DNA of 10,745 nt from contig DMPC01000190.1 in the NCBI GenBank assembly GCA_003456155.1, positions 30,490 through 41,234 on the forward strand. Direction: 5' to 3'. Within the stretch, counting starts at the first letter, position 1; the number at the start of each line of letters is the position of its first letter. Below, one piece after another: positions 1 to 6,839 of the stretch. Below the pieces are notes generated by a model. It was not told the DNA's origin and made no database searches. It saw only the letters and a list, made by a program, of their open reading frames with translations. The position numbers and the translations under genes are program-made. Source of the DNA: Actinomycetota bacterium. GTDB lineage: Bacteria > Actinomycetota > Actinomycetes > S36-B12.

Positions 1-491
1 ACGATGAGGCCGCCGACTCTCAGCAGGCGCTTGGCCTGCGTCAGGATGGCGGGGTACTCCGTCTTGTCGCCGTCCACGAAGACGAGGTCGTACGCGGCAT
101 CGGACAGCCGGGGCAGGACGTCCAGGGCGCGACCGGCGATGAGTCGGGCGCGGGTGTGGTCGTAGCCGAGGGCGGTGAAGGTGTCGCGGGCGACCCGCTG
201 GTGCTCGGCCTCGATGTCGATGCTCGTCAGCACGCCCGACGCCGCCATGCCGTCGAGGAGAGCCGCTCCGGAGACCCCCGTACCCGTGCCGATCTCGACC
301 ACGGCCTGGGCGCGGACGGTTGCCGCGAGCAGGCGCAGCAGCGCCGCGGACGAGCGGCTCAGGGCGGGGCAGCCGAGTTCCTCGGCCCGCTCGCGGGCCT
401 CGCGGATCGTCTCGGCATCCTCGGGCCAGGTCTCGACGTACTCCCAGGAGAGCGGGGTCGGCAGGTAGGCGTCGTGCCGTGTGCTCGCGAT
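1..491 (-). CDS. O-methyltransferase, SAM-dependent family 3 type; 3' end outside window
   Basis: The reading frame encodes the N-terminal and central part of a class I SAM-dependent O-methyltransferase of the small cation-dependent (family 3) type; the C-terminus lies beyond base 1. Numbering from the ATC at 491-489, motif I is VEIGTGTGVSG at about residues 65-75, the acidic residue that would bind the SAM ribose is D92 in SIDIE, and DLVFVDGDK at 135-143 carries the metal/active-site acidic residues typical of the family. About 163 codons are present; homologues run to about 215. Its place next to htrA matches the actinobacterial O-methyltransferase (Rv1220c in M. tuberculosis), whose substrate is not established as far as I know. 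Oddity: no in-frame ATG, GTG or TTG exists between the upstream stop (561-563) and motif I. A GGAGG at 498-502 sits 6 nt before the ATC at 491-489. Either ATC is the start, or a one-base indel separates the frame from the GTG at 498-496. Family is certain, start is not. Confidence 0.8.
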   Translation of the reverse strand, partial: MASTRHDAYLPTPLSWEYVETWPEDAETIREARERAEELGCPALSRSSAALLRLLAATVRAQAVVEIGTGTGVSGAALLDGMAASGVLTSIDIEAEHQRVARDTFTALGYDHTRARLIAGRALDVLPRLSDAAYDLVFVDGDKTEYPAILTQAKRLLRVGGLI

Positions 492-550
492 GATGCACCT
501 CCGGTCGTTCGTGGCGGCCGAGGAACAGGCGGCCGGTGTCGCCCGCAGCC

Positions 551-563
551 TAGTTGAGAACTA
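551..563. repeat. Small inverted repeat between the methyltransferase and htrA
   Basis: TAGTT-GAG-AACTA is a perfect 5-bp dyad with a 3-nt centre, in the 120-bp region between the divergent methyltransferase and htrA. It overlaps a TAGGCT (TANNNT-type -10) on the minus strand at 552-547, which could serve the methyltransferase. It could be a regulator site or chance. The rest of 492-611 holds only the two ribosome-binding sites and no other structure I can support. Confidence 0.25.
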
Positions 564-611
564 CCGTGGGGGCTGGCGGATGCCTCCGCCGGCCATCGAG
601 CAGGAGGATTC

Positions 612-1829
612 ATGACCGACGACGCACCTGCGTCCGGACCTGGTCCGGTTGTGCCTGCTCCTGCTGCGCCCCCCGAGCCGCCGGCGCCGCCGACCCCGGT
701 GCCCACGACGACCATGGCCAGTCCCTACCCGAGTCCGGTGCCCGCGTCCCGCCGGCGAGGACTGGGGCTGCTGAGCACCGTCCTGGTGTCAGCGGTGGTG
801 GCTGCCGTCGTCGGTGCCTTCGCGGGGCTGGCGGGCTATGCCCTCGGCCGCAGCCTGGGCACGGAGCAGCAGAGCGCGGCGGCCGAGTCGACTCCCGTGG
901 CTCCCCTGGTCGGGAAGATGGTGCAGGGCTCCATCGCGGAGATGGCCGCGCGGACCCTCCCCGCGGTCGTCTCGCTCGTGGTCGAGGGTTCGCTTGCAGG
1001 CGGCAGCGGTTCCGGCTTCGTGATCCGACCGGACGGCTACATCCTCACCAACAACCATGTCGTGAGCGTGGCCGACGGCAACACCGTCGAGGTCGTCTTC
1101 TCGGACGGCGAGCAGAGGACGGGAACGATCGTCGGCACCAGCCCGTCCTATGACCTCGCCGTGGTCAAGGTGGATCGCACGGGTCTCCCGGCGCTTACCC
1201 TCGGTGACTCCGATCAGGTCCGGGTGGGAGATCTGGTGGTGGCCATCGGTGCGCCCCTCGGCCTCGACGGCACGGTGACGTCCGGCATCGTCAGTGCACT
1301 GGATCGACCGGTCATGGCGGGTGAGTCTGCCTCCGACGTCTCGTACATCAACGCGGTGCAGACGGATGCGGCCATCAACCCCGGCAACTCAGGGGGGCCG
1401 CTGCTCGATACGGTCGGAAACGTCATCGGCGTCAACTCGGCCATTGCGACGCTCGCGATCGGCGGTGAAGCGGGGAACATCGGCCTCGGTTTCGCCATCC
1501 CCAGCAACTCCGCCTCGCGCGTGGCCGACGAGATCATCGCGACCGGAACCTCGAAGACTCCGCTCATGGGAGTCCAACTCGATCCTGCCTACTCCGACGT
1601 CGGGGCGCGGGTCAGCTCGGTGACCGCCGGCAGCGGCGCCGAGGCCGCTTCCCTGCGTGAGGGCGACATCGTGCTCGTCGTCGACGGACGCCCGATCGCC
1701 GACGCGACCGAGCTCGTGGTGGCTATCCGGTCCTATGCTCCGGGCGACACCATCGAGATCGAGTTCGAGCGCGACGGTCGGATTCAGACCGCAGAACTCG
1801 TCCTCGGCGACGACAGCAAGGCGAAGTAG
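612..1829 (+). CDS. htrA: HtrA/DegP-family membrane-anchored serine protease with PDZ domain
   Basis: A 405-aa S1C (HtrA/DegP) protease that would degrade or refold damaged proteins outside the cytoplasmic membrane. Order: a proline-rich, low-complexity cytoplasmic tail (about 8-45), a basic RRR at 47-49, one transmembrane helix (about 52-78), a trypsin-like domain (about 105-310) and one C-terminal PDZ domain (about 317-400). The catalytic triad is intact: H149 in TNNHVV, D181 in SYDLAVVKV, and S260 in the oxyanion-loop motif NPGNSGGP. Length and layout match actinobacterial HtrA. The ATG at 612 has AGGAGG at 602-607, 4 nt upstream. tatB follows after 6 nt, so the two are probably co-transcribed. 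In M. tuberculosis the genes sigE and rseA lie between the methyltransferase and htrA; here they are absent, so the envelope-stress control seen there is not encoded locally. Function is well supported by family; actual substrates are unknown. Confidence 0.95.
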   Translation: MTDDAPASGPGPVVPAPAAPPEPPAPPTPVPTTTMASPYPSPVPASRRRGLGLLSTVLVSAVVAAVVGAFAGLAGYALGRSLGTEQQSAAAESTPVAPLVGKMVQGSIAEMAARTLPAVVSLVVEGSLAGGSGSGFVIRPDGYILTNNHVVSVADGNTVEVVFSDGEQRTGTIVGTSPSYDLAVVKVDRTGLPALTLGDSDQVRVGDLVVAIGAPLGLDGTVTSGIVSALDRPVMAGESASDVSYINAVQTDAAINPGNSGGPLLDTVGNVIGVNSAIATLAIGGEAGNIGLGFAIPSNSASRVADEIIATGTSKTPLMGVQLDPAYSDVGARVSSVTAGSGAEAASLREGDIVLVVDGRPIADATELVVAIRSYAPGDTIEIEFERDGRIQTAELVLGDDSKAK

Positions 1830-1835
1830 GGAGCC

Positions 1836-2195
1836 ATGTTCGACATCGGGATCGGCGAAATCGCCGTGATCGCTGTCATCGGCCTGCTCGTCTTCGGGCC
1901 GGAGAGGCTCCCACGCGCCGCGGCGGACGCGGCCAAGTGGCTGCGGCAGATCCGCGGCATGGCCACCGGCGCCCGTCAGGAGCTCGCGGACTCCGCGGGT
2001 CTGGATCTCACCGACGCCGTCGACTCCGTCAAGGAGCTCCGCGACCTGCACCCGCGGAAGCTGGCCGCCAGCCTGCTCGAGGATCCTGATGACGAAGACT
2101 CCCCGAGGCCGGGCAAGGCCACCGGGTCGACATCGGGAAGCGCATCGGCGAGCCCGTCAGCGGATCGTCCGGCCTTCGACCCGGATGCGACCTGA
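1836..2195 (+). CDS. tatB: Twin-arginine translocase subunit TatB
   Basis: A 119-aa TatA/B-family protein, assigned to TatB, which with TatC recognises twin-arginine signal peptides before folded proteins are exported. It has a short N-terminal transmembrane helix (about 4-20), the hinge motif FGPERLP at 20-26, an amphipathic helix (about 27-50) and an acidic, Ser/Pro/Gly-rich, disordered tail (about 83-119). E8 in the helix (GIGEIAVI) is characteristic of TatB rather than TatA, and the position directly after htrA matches the actinobacterial tatB locus. The start is ATG 1836; AGGGAG at 1828-1833 overlaps the htrA stop (1827-1829), so translation is probably coupled. The stop lies 9 bp from the stop of the convergent mrp, and no classical terminator is visible between them. 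tatA and tatC are not in the window. TatB is preferred over TatA on sequence and context. Confidence 0.92.
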   Translation: MFDIGIGEIAVIAVIGLLVFGPERLPRAAADAAKWLRQIRGMATGARQELADSAGLDLTDAVDSVKELRDLHPRKLAASLLEDPDDEDSPRPGKATGSTSGSASASPSADRPAFDPDAT

Positions 2196-2204
2196 TTCGA
2201 TCGT

Positions 2205-3344
2205 TCAGCGGCCCGCAGGGGTGATGCCCAGCGCCATCCCGGAGAGGCCGCGCGGCTTGCGGCCCAAGGTCTCGGCGATCGAGAGCAGGGCCTGCGCAGC
2301 AGGAGCCTGCGGAGTGCTCAGCACGAGCGGATGACCGGCGTCGCCCCCCTCGCGCAGCGCGACGTCGAACGGGATCTGGCCGAGCAGCGGCACCGCAGTG
2401 CCCAGCTCGGCACTGATCATGGAAGCCACCAGCTCACCGCCACCGATCCCGAACAGGTCCATCGGCTCGCCGCAATGGGGGCACGGGAAACTGCTCATGT
2501 TCTCGATCACGCCGGCGACCTTCTGATGCGTCTGCGCGGCGAGTGTTCCGGCTCGGACGGCGACATCCGCCGACGCCGCCTGCGGCGTCGTGACGATCAC
2601 GAGCTCGGAGCTCGGGAGCAGCTGCGCGGTCGAGATGGCGATGTCGCCGGTGCCGGGTGGGAGGTCAAGCAGCAGGACGTCGAGATCCCCCCACCAGACA
2701 TCGGAGAGGAACTGCTCCAGGGCGCGGTGCAGCATCGGTCCGCGGAAGGCCACCGGCTGGGCCACGCCACCGGGCTTGAAGGGCAGCATCGAGATCACGC
2801 GCACGCCGTACGACTGGGGAGGCATGATCATGCCCTCCACCATCGTGGGTGGTTCCAGCGCGTTGAGGATCCGCGGAATGGAGTGGCCGTACACGTCGGC
2901 ATCGACGAGGCCGACGCTCAGGCCCATCTGCGCCATCGCGACGGCGAGGTTCGCGGTCACCGAGGACTTGCCGACACCACCCTTGCCGGAGGCGATGGCG
3001 AAGACCTTCGTCGTCGAGCCGGGCTTGCTGAAGGGGATCTCCCGCTGCTCGTGCCCGCGCAGCTGATTGCGCAATGTTGCGCGCTGCTCGTCCGACATCA
3101 CGTCGAGCTCGACGCTCACCCCGGTGACGCCGGGGACGGAGAGGACCGCACTGGTCACCCGCTCGGTGATCGCATCGCGCATCGGGCAGCCGGAGACCGT
3201 GAGGAAGATGCCGACCTGGACGGCGCCGTCGTCCTGGACGTCGACTCCCTTCACCATGCCCAGTTCGGTGATGGGTCGATTGATCTCCGGGTCGTTGACG
3301 GTCGCGAGGGCAGCGTGGATCGCATCGATCGAGGGCTGGGGCAT
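2205..3344 (-). CDS. mrp: Mrp/ApbC-type iron-sulfur cluster carrier ATPase
   Basis: A 379-aa Mrp/NBP35-family P-loop ATPase that binds and delivers iron-sulfur clusters to target proteins in the cytosol. An N-terminal MIP18/DUF59 domain (about 1-85; it contains SGCP with C53) precedes the deviant Walker A motif SGKGGVGKSS at 119-128. Further ATPase motifs are VDADVYG (147-153) and LLLDLPPGTGD (224-234). The CPHC pair (C288, C291) is the cluster-bridging CxxC of the family. Length is normal and all key residues are present. It is the last gene of a three-gene minus-strand operon, 9 nt after the DUF1003 stop. The start is ATG 3344-3342, with only a weak purine-rich site (TCGGGG) upstream, suggesting partial dependence on the preceding gene. 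The same pairing of Mrp with DUF1003 and an MgtE-N/CBS protein is known from other actinobacteria; its meaning is not known to me. Confidence 0.95.
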   Translation of the reverse strand: MPQPSIDAIHAALATVNDPEINRPITELGMVKGVDVQDDGAVQVGIFLTVSGCPMRDAITERVTSAVLSVPGVTGVSVELDVMSDEQRATLRNQLRGHEQREIPFSKPGSTTKVFAIASGKGGVGKSSVTANLAVAMAQMGLSVGLVDADVYGHSIPRILNALEPPTMVEGMIMPPQSYGVRVISMLPFKPGGVAQPVAFRGPMLHRALEQFLSDVWWGDLDVLLLDLPPGTGDIAISTAQLLPSSELVIVTTPQAASADVAVRAGTLAAQTHQKVAGVIENMSSFPCPHCGEPMDLFGIGGGELVASMISAELGTAVPLLGQIPFDVALREGGDAGHPLVLSTPQAPAAQALLSIAETLGRKPRGLSGMALGITPAGR

Positions 3345-3353
3345 GCCCCGATG

Positions 3354-3923
3354 CTATTCGTCGCCCTCTGGCGCCGCCTCCGCTGGCTTCTCCGCCCTGG
3401 TCTCCTTCTTGCCCTTGCCCTTGCGCCTGCTGCCCTCATCGTCAAGAAGCTCGTGGATGTCGGCGGCGAACTCGCGCAGCTCACCGCGAACGTAGTCACG
3501 CGTCGCGACATCGCCCAGGGCCATGCGCAGGGCGGCCAGCTCGCGTGCGAGGTAGTCGGAGTCAGCCAGCAGTCGCTCGGTGCGCTGCCGGTCCTCCGCG
3601 AACTGCACCCGGTCGCGGTCCGCCTGGCGGTTCTGCGCCAGCAGGATCAGGGGTGCGGCGTAGGAGGCCTGCAGCGACAGCAGCAGTGTCAGGAAGATGA
3701 AGGGGAAGGGGTCAGGCCCGCCCTCGGTGATCGCGAGGTTGATGCCGACCCAGACGATGATCGCGATCGTCATCCACAGGATGAACGCCCAGGAGCCGAT
3801 GCCGCGGGCTGCACGCTCGGAGAGTCGACCGAATCGCTCGCTGTCGACGGACGGACGCAAGGACCTCGATCGGTCCAGGGGCTGGTCCAGGCGTGCGGTG
3901 CGGCGGGAGCGGGGCGAGGCCAT
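3354..3923 (-). CDS. DUF1003 family integral membrane protein
   Basis: A 189-aa protein with two transmembrane helices (about 45-65 and 74-96) separated by a short acidic/proline loop (ITEGGPDPFPF). The second helix leads into LSLQASYAAPLILLAQNRQ (82-100), the signature of DUF1003. It then has a charged, probably coiled helical stretch (about 100-160) and a Lys/Glu-rich tail. The N-terminal 40 residues are basic. I chose the start ATG 3923-3921 because it lies 1 nt after the TGA of the upstream MgtE-like gene (3927-3925) and has GGGGAG a few bases upstream. A longer in-frame start at 4037 would overlap that gene by 113 nt and has no support. The spacing implies translational coupling. The biochemical role of DUF1003 is not established; conserved linkage to an MgtE-N/CBS protein suggests, but does not prove, a metal- or nucleotide-linked membrane function. 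Confidence 0.88.
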   Translation of the reverse strand: MASPRSRRTARLDQPLDRSRSLRPSVDSERFGRLSERAARGIGSWAFILWMTIAIIVWVGINLAITEGGPDPFPFIFLTLLLSLQASYAAPLILLAQNRQADRDRVQFAEDRQRTERLLADSDYLARELAALRMALGDVATRDYVRGELREFAADIHELLDDEGSRRKGKGKKETRAEKPAEAAPEGDE

Positions 3924-3924
3924 G

Positions 3925-5196
3925 TCAGGCTCCCCTCGCTCCGCCGACTGAGCCGTCGACATCGTCATCACGCCAGTCGGCAGGCAGCATGTGGTCGATG
4001 ACATCGTCGATCGTGACGGCGCCGAGGAGGTGCCCACCCTCGTCGACGACAGGGAGGGCGAGCAGGTTGTAGGCGGCGAACAGCCTGGTCACGACATCGA
4101 GCGGTGCGTCCGGCCCGATCGGCATCAGGTTCACGTCGACCATGGCCGAGACGAGAGTCCCCGGGGGCTCACGCAGCAGCTGCTGGAAGTGGCAGGTGCC
4201 GAGGTAGCGTCCGGTCGGCGTCTCCGTCGGCGGGCGGGCGACGTACACCTGGGAGGCGAGCGCGGGGGAGAGGTCCGGGTTGCGGATGTGGGCCAGGGCC
4301 TCGGCAACCGTTGCATCGGGGGCGAGGACGATCGGCTCGGTCGTCATCATGCCGCCGGCGGAGAAGTCGTCGTACGTCAGCAGTCGGCGCAGGTCCTCGG
4401 CGTCATCCGGCTCGATGAGGTCGAGCAGATCCTCCGCCTGATCCGGCGGAAGGTCGGCCAGCAGGTCGGCCGCATCGGCGGGATCCATCTCCTCGAGCAC
4501 GTCTGCGGCGCGCTCGGCCTCCAGGGCCTGGAGGATCTCGACCCGCTCATCGTCAGCGAGCTCCTCGATGACGTCGGCGAGCCGCTCGTCATCCAGGGCG
4601 CGGGCGACCTCCAGCCGACGCTTGGGAGTGAGGTCGTGCAGGACGTTCGCGACATCCGCGGGGCGCATCGAGTCGAGCTGGGCGATCAGCTGCTCGGCCG
4701 GCTGGTTGGAGGCCGGCAGTGACAGGCCGGACACCTCATCCCAGTCGACGACCAGGGTCGAGCCACGGCGTCGCAGGCCTCCGCCGCCCTTGCGCACGAA
4801 CAGCTCCGTGACGAACCAGTCCCGGGTGATCGTCTTCTCCACGGCGACGTCGAGGAGGGTGACGTCCTCCGCCGTCTCGGTCAGGCGCACGCTCCGGTCG
4901 AGGAGCTCGCCGATGAGCAGGGTCTCGTTGCTCCGCTTCTCGAACCTGCGGAGGTTCACCATGCCGGTCACGATGACCTGGCTCGCGTCGATGGCAGTGA
5001 CCTTCGTCATGGGGACGAAGATGCGGCGGCGCGGCTGCACCTCGACCACCAGGCCGGTGAGTCGTGGGGGGTGGGTGCCGATCCGAAGCACCACGATGGC
5101 GTCACGAACCTTGCCCACCTTGTCGCCGTTGGGGTCGAACACCCCGATCCCGGCCAGGCGGGCGAGGAACACCCGGGTTGCAGCGCCGATCGTCAC
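3925..5196 (-). CDS. Soluble MgtE-N/CBS-domain protein with PRC-barrel-like N-terminus (not a complete Mg2+ transporter)
   Basis: A 423-aa cytosolic protein. Residues about 10-85 look like a PRC-barrel-type beta domain, followed by a second, less clear beta-rich stretch (about 90-160). An MgtE intracellular N domain follows (about 165-280), a helical superhelix with repeats such as MRPADVANVLHDL, MDPADAADLLADL and IEPDDAEDL. Two CBS domains end the protein (about 285-345 and 348-405). In true MgtE channels the N and CBS domains sense Mg2+ and gate a five-helix pore. Here no transmembrane helix is present and the protein ends after the second CBS domain, so it is a regulator or sensor, not a transporter, despite the usual automatic name. 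M. tuberculosis Rv1232c has, from memory, a similar make-up. The start is GTG 5196-5194; no ribosome-binding site is seen, but TAGCCT lies 6 nt upstream, fitting a leaderless transcript. First gene of the operon with the DUF1003 gene and mrp. Confidence 0.88.
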   Translation of the reverse strand: MTIGAATRVFLARLAGIGVFDPNGDKVGKVRDAIVVLRIGTHPPRLTGLVVEVQPRRRIFVPMTKVTAIDASQVIVTGMVNLRRFEKRSNETLLIGELLDRSVRLTETAEDVTLLDVAVEKTITRDWFVTELFVRKGGGGLRRRGSTLVVDWDEVSGLSLPASNQPAEQLIAQLDSMRPADVANVLHDLTPKRRLEVARALDDERLADVIEELADDERVEILQALEAERAADVLEEMDPADAADLLADLPPDQAEDLLDLIEPDDAEDLRRLLTYDDFSAGGMMTTEPIVLAPDATVAEALAHIRNPDLSPALASQVYVARPPTETPTGRYLGTCHFQQLLREPPGTLVSAMVDVNLMPIGPDAPLDVVTRLFAAYNLLALPVVDEGGHLLGAVTIDDVIDHMLPADWRDDDVDGSVGGARGA

Positions 5197-5216
5197 GTCG
5201 GCAGGCTACCGCCGAC
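5197..5216. repeat. Inverted repeat in the 36-bp divergent promoter region
   Basis: GTCGGC at 5197-5202 and GCCGAC at 5211-5216 form a perfect 6-bp dyad with an 8-nt spacer, filling more than half of the gap between the divergent MgtE-like gene and the EamA exporter gene. One arm abuts the GTG start of the former; the dyad ends just before the ribosome-binding site of the latter. It could be a shared operator, or a hairpin near the 5' end of the exporter mRNA. Confidence 0.4.
5203..5208 (-). promoter_or_regulatory. Possible -10 element (TAGCCT) for leaderless transcription of the MgtE-like operon
   Basis: On the minus strand TAGCCT matches the actinobacterial TANNNT -10 consensus and is followed by 6 nt and then the GTG start at 5196, so transcription could begin at or next to the start codon. 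No ribosome-binding site is seen for that gene, which agrees with a leaderless mRNA. No -35 element is recognisable. The hexamer lies inside the inverted repeat at 5197-5216. Confidence 0.35.
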
Positions 5217-5232
5217 AGGAGGAGATCAGGTC

Positions 5233-6159
5233 ATGGCTGGTGCGGCGGGTCCGGCGTCGGTCGTGGGGCGCCCCCCTGCGGCGGACCTGGCTCTGCTCGG
5301 GATCGCGGTCCTGTTCATCTCCTCCAGCGGCCCGATCATCGCGGCCATCGCGGCCCCGGCGCTGGCGATCGCCTTCTGGCGGACGTTCCTGGGATCGGCC
5401 TTCACCGCCCCGTGGGTGCTGCTCAGGCGGCGGGACGAGCTGCGGGCCCTGACGAGGCGGGACGTCCGCCTAATCGTCCTCTCGGGCCTCCTGCTCGGCG
5501 CCCACTTCGCGACGTGGATCCCCTCCCTGCGGTTCACCAGCGTGGCCGCGTCAACGGCGCTGGTGGCGACGCAGCCGGTGTGGGCGGCCCTCATCGCCAA
5601 GTGGCGAGGCGCTCACATCCCCCGGCAGGCCTGGGTGGGCATCGGGATCGCCCTGGTCGGGGTGGCCGTGCTGACGGGCATCGACCTCTCCATCGATCCC
5701 AGGCACCTCATCGGGGATGCCCTGGCGCTGATCGGTGCCATGCTCGCCGCGGCCTACGTCACCGTCGCCGAGTCCGCCCGCAAGTCCGTCTCCACGGCGA
5801 CGCTCACGACGGGCCTGTATGCGACGTCGGCCGTGCTGCTCCTGGTGCTGACGCTCGCCCTCGGGCAGGCGCTGGTCGGCTTCAGCCTGCAGGACTGGAT
5901 CCTGATCGGTCTGCTCACCCTGGGCGCGCAGCTGCTGGGCCACACCCTGATCAACAAGGTGCTGTCGACGACGTCGGCGACCTTCGTGTCGTTGGCGATC
6001 CTGCTGGAGATGCCAGGGGCCACGATCATCGCGGCCATAGCCTTGGGCCAACTGCCGCCGTGGGGAGTTCTGCCGGCTGCAGCCCTGATGTTCGTGGGCA
6101 TCATCATCGTGATCCGATCCGGCTCGCGCACCGTGCCCTCCGAGACATCACCGATCTGA
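5233..6159 (+). CDS. EamA/DMT-superfamily transporter
   Basis: A 308-aa polytopic membrane protein of the drug/metabolite transporter superfamily with about ten hydrophobic helices arranged as two EamA repeats (about 18-146 and 158-296). Typical family features are the SLRFTSVAASTALVATQPVW stretch at 98-117 in the first repeat. In the second, STTSATFVSLAILLEMPGA (245-263) precedes the final helices. The C-terminus is short and hydrophilic. Such proteins export amino acids, metabolites or drugs by proton-coupled exchange; the substrate cannot be read from the sequence. The start is ATG 5233, preceded by a strong AGGAGGAG at 5217-5224 with 8 nt spacing. A longer in-frame start at 5071 would run 126 nt into the divergent MgtE-like gene and has no ribosome-binding site. 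The downstream HAD phosphatase follows after 47 nt. Confidence 0.9.
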   Translation: MAGAAGPASVVGRPPAADLALLGIAVLFISSSGPIIAAIAAPALAIAFWRTFLGSAFTAPWVLLRRRDELRALTRRDVRLIVLSGLLLGAHFATWIPSLRFTSVAASTALVATQPVWAALIAKWRGAHIPRQAWVGIGIALVGVAVLTGIDLSIDPRHLIGDALALIGAMLAAAYVTVAESARKSVSTATLTTGLYATSAVLLLVLTLALGQALVGFSLQDWILIGLLTLGAQLLGHTLINKVLSTTSATFVSLAILLEMPGATIIAAIALGQLPPWGVLPAAALMFVGIIIVIRSGSRTVPSETSPI

Positions 6160-6188
6160 CCGACGGACGAACACCGCGCGGTACGCGC

Positions 6189-6210
6189 TCATGGGACGAT
6201 CAGCCCATGA
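6189..6210. repeat. Inverted repeat enclosing the HAD phosphatase start codon
   Basis: TCATGGG (6189-6195) and CCCATGA (6204-6210) are a perfect 7-bp inverted repeat with an 8-nt spacer. The right arm contains the ATG (6207-6209) of the phosphatase gene. As RNA it would be a hairpin that hides the start codon; as DNA it could be an operator. Just upstream, GCGCG-GTA-CGCGC (6176-6188) is a second, tighter dyad. Both lie in the 47-bp spacer after the EamA gene. Confidence 0.4.
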
Positions 6211-6794
6211 CCTCCCTCGATCCGCCGGATGATGCTGCTGCCCTCCTGTTCGACTGTGACGGCACGCTTGTCGACACGATGGGCGTGTATCGAATCTGCT
6301 GGCGGCAGGTGTTCGGCCGACATGGCTTCGAGATGACCGATGAGTGGTTCACCACATGGGGCGGTCACAGCACGCAGCCGTTCGTGGAGGCCGCGTTTCC
6401 CGGTCGCGATCCGGAGTTCATCGCGCAGGTCTCACGCGAGGGCCACGAGATGTTCCTCGAGTCCACCCATCTGCTGGAGCCGTTCGAGCATGTGCTGGCG
6501 GTGGCCCGCGCGCACCACGGACGCGTGCCCATGGCGATCGTCTCGGGCGGGCCGAGGGCTGCTGTGCTCGCCTCGCTCAACGCGGTCGGCATCGCGGATC
6601 TGTTCGATCTCGTCGTCACGGCCGATGACGTGGCGACGGGGAAGCCGGCCCCGGACGCCTATCTGAAGGCGATCGCGGACCTCGGGGTCGAGGCTGCGGC
6701 GTGCGTCGCCTACGAGGACACCGCAAGCGGGATGGCCTCGGCCCGCGGTGCGGGAATTCCGGTCGTGCTGGATGTGCGCCTGCCGGAAGCCTGA
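6207..6794 (+). CDS. HAD-IA family sugar-phosphate phosphatase, YqaB-like
   Basis: A 195-aa haloacid-dehalogenase hydrolase of subfamily IA with a small helical cap. All four catalytic motifs are present: motif I FDCDGT with nucleophile D16 and general acid/base D18; motif II S113 in IVSGG; motif III K146 in GKPAPD; motif IV E170/D171 in AYEDTASG, which bind Mg2+. Length (195 against about 188), the RVPMAIVSG segment and the C-terminal DVRL resemble E. coli YqaB, a fructose-1-phosphate (and 6-phosphogluconate) phosphatase. The beta-phosphoglucomutase group is close, so substrate remains open. The start is ATG 6207, with only a weak GGGA about 10 nt upstream, and it lies inside an inverted repeat (6189-6210). 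A 13-codon out-of-frame ATG ORF at 6191-6232 overlaps the start, probably by chance. It is the second gene after the EamA exporter; co-transcription is likely but not certain. Confidence 0.9.
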   Translation: MTSLDPPDDAAALLFDCDGTLVDTMGVYRICWRQVFGRHGFEMTDEWFTTWGGHSTQPFVEAAFPGRDPEFIAQVSREGHEMFLESTHLLEPFEHVLAVARAHHGRVPMAIVSGGPRAAVLASLNAVGIADLFDLVVTADDVATGKPAPDAYLKAIADLGVEAAACVAYEDTASGMASARGAGIPVVLDVRLPEA

Positions 6795-6839
6795 TACTTT
6801 CTGAGGGCATTCACAAGTATCTCAATGCCGGGAGGGCCC

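Noticed and set aside
546..548. CTG as the methyltransferase start
   Set aside because: It would add residues unlike the family and place the good GGAGG site inside the coding region.
2196..2204. Bidirectional terminator between the convergent tatB and mrp ends
   Set aside because: Only 9 bp separate the stops. CGATCG (2198-2203) is a palindrome, but no stem with a loop or T-tract is present.
2331..4001. Long open frame on the plus strand (556 codons) opposite mrp and the DUF1003 gene
   Set aside because: It mirrors two well-supported minus-strand genes with clear motifs. Its predicted protein is Arg/His/Asp-rich low complexity without domains, as expected for antisense frames in GC-rich DNA.
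3925..5196. Complete MgtE magnesium transporter
   Set aside because: No transmembrane segment exists after the CBS domains and the next gene begins 1 nt after the stop.
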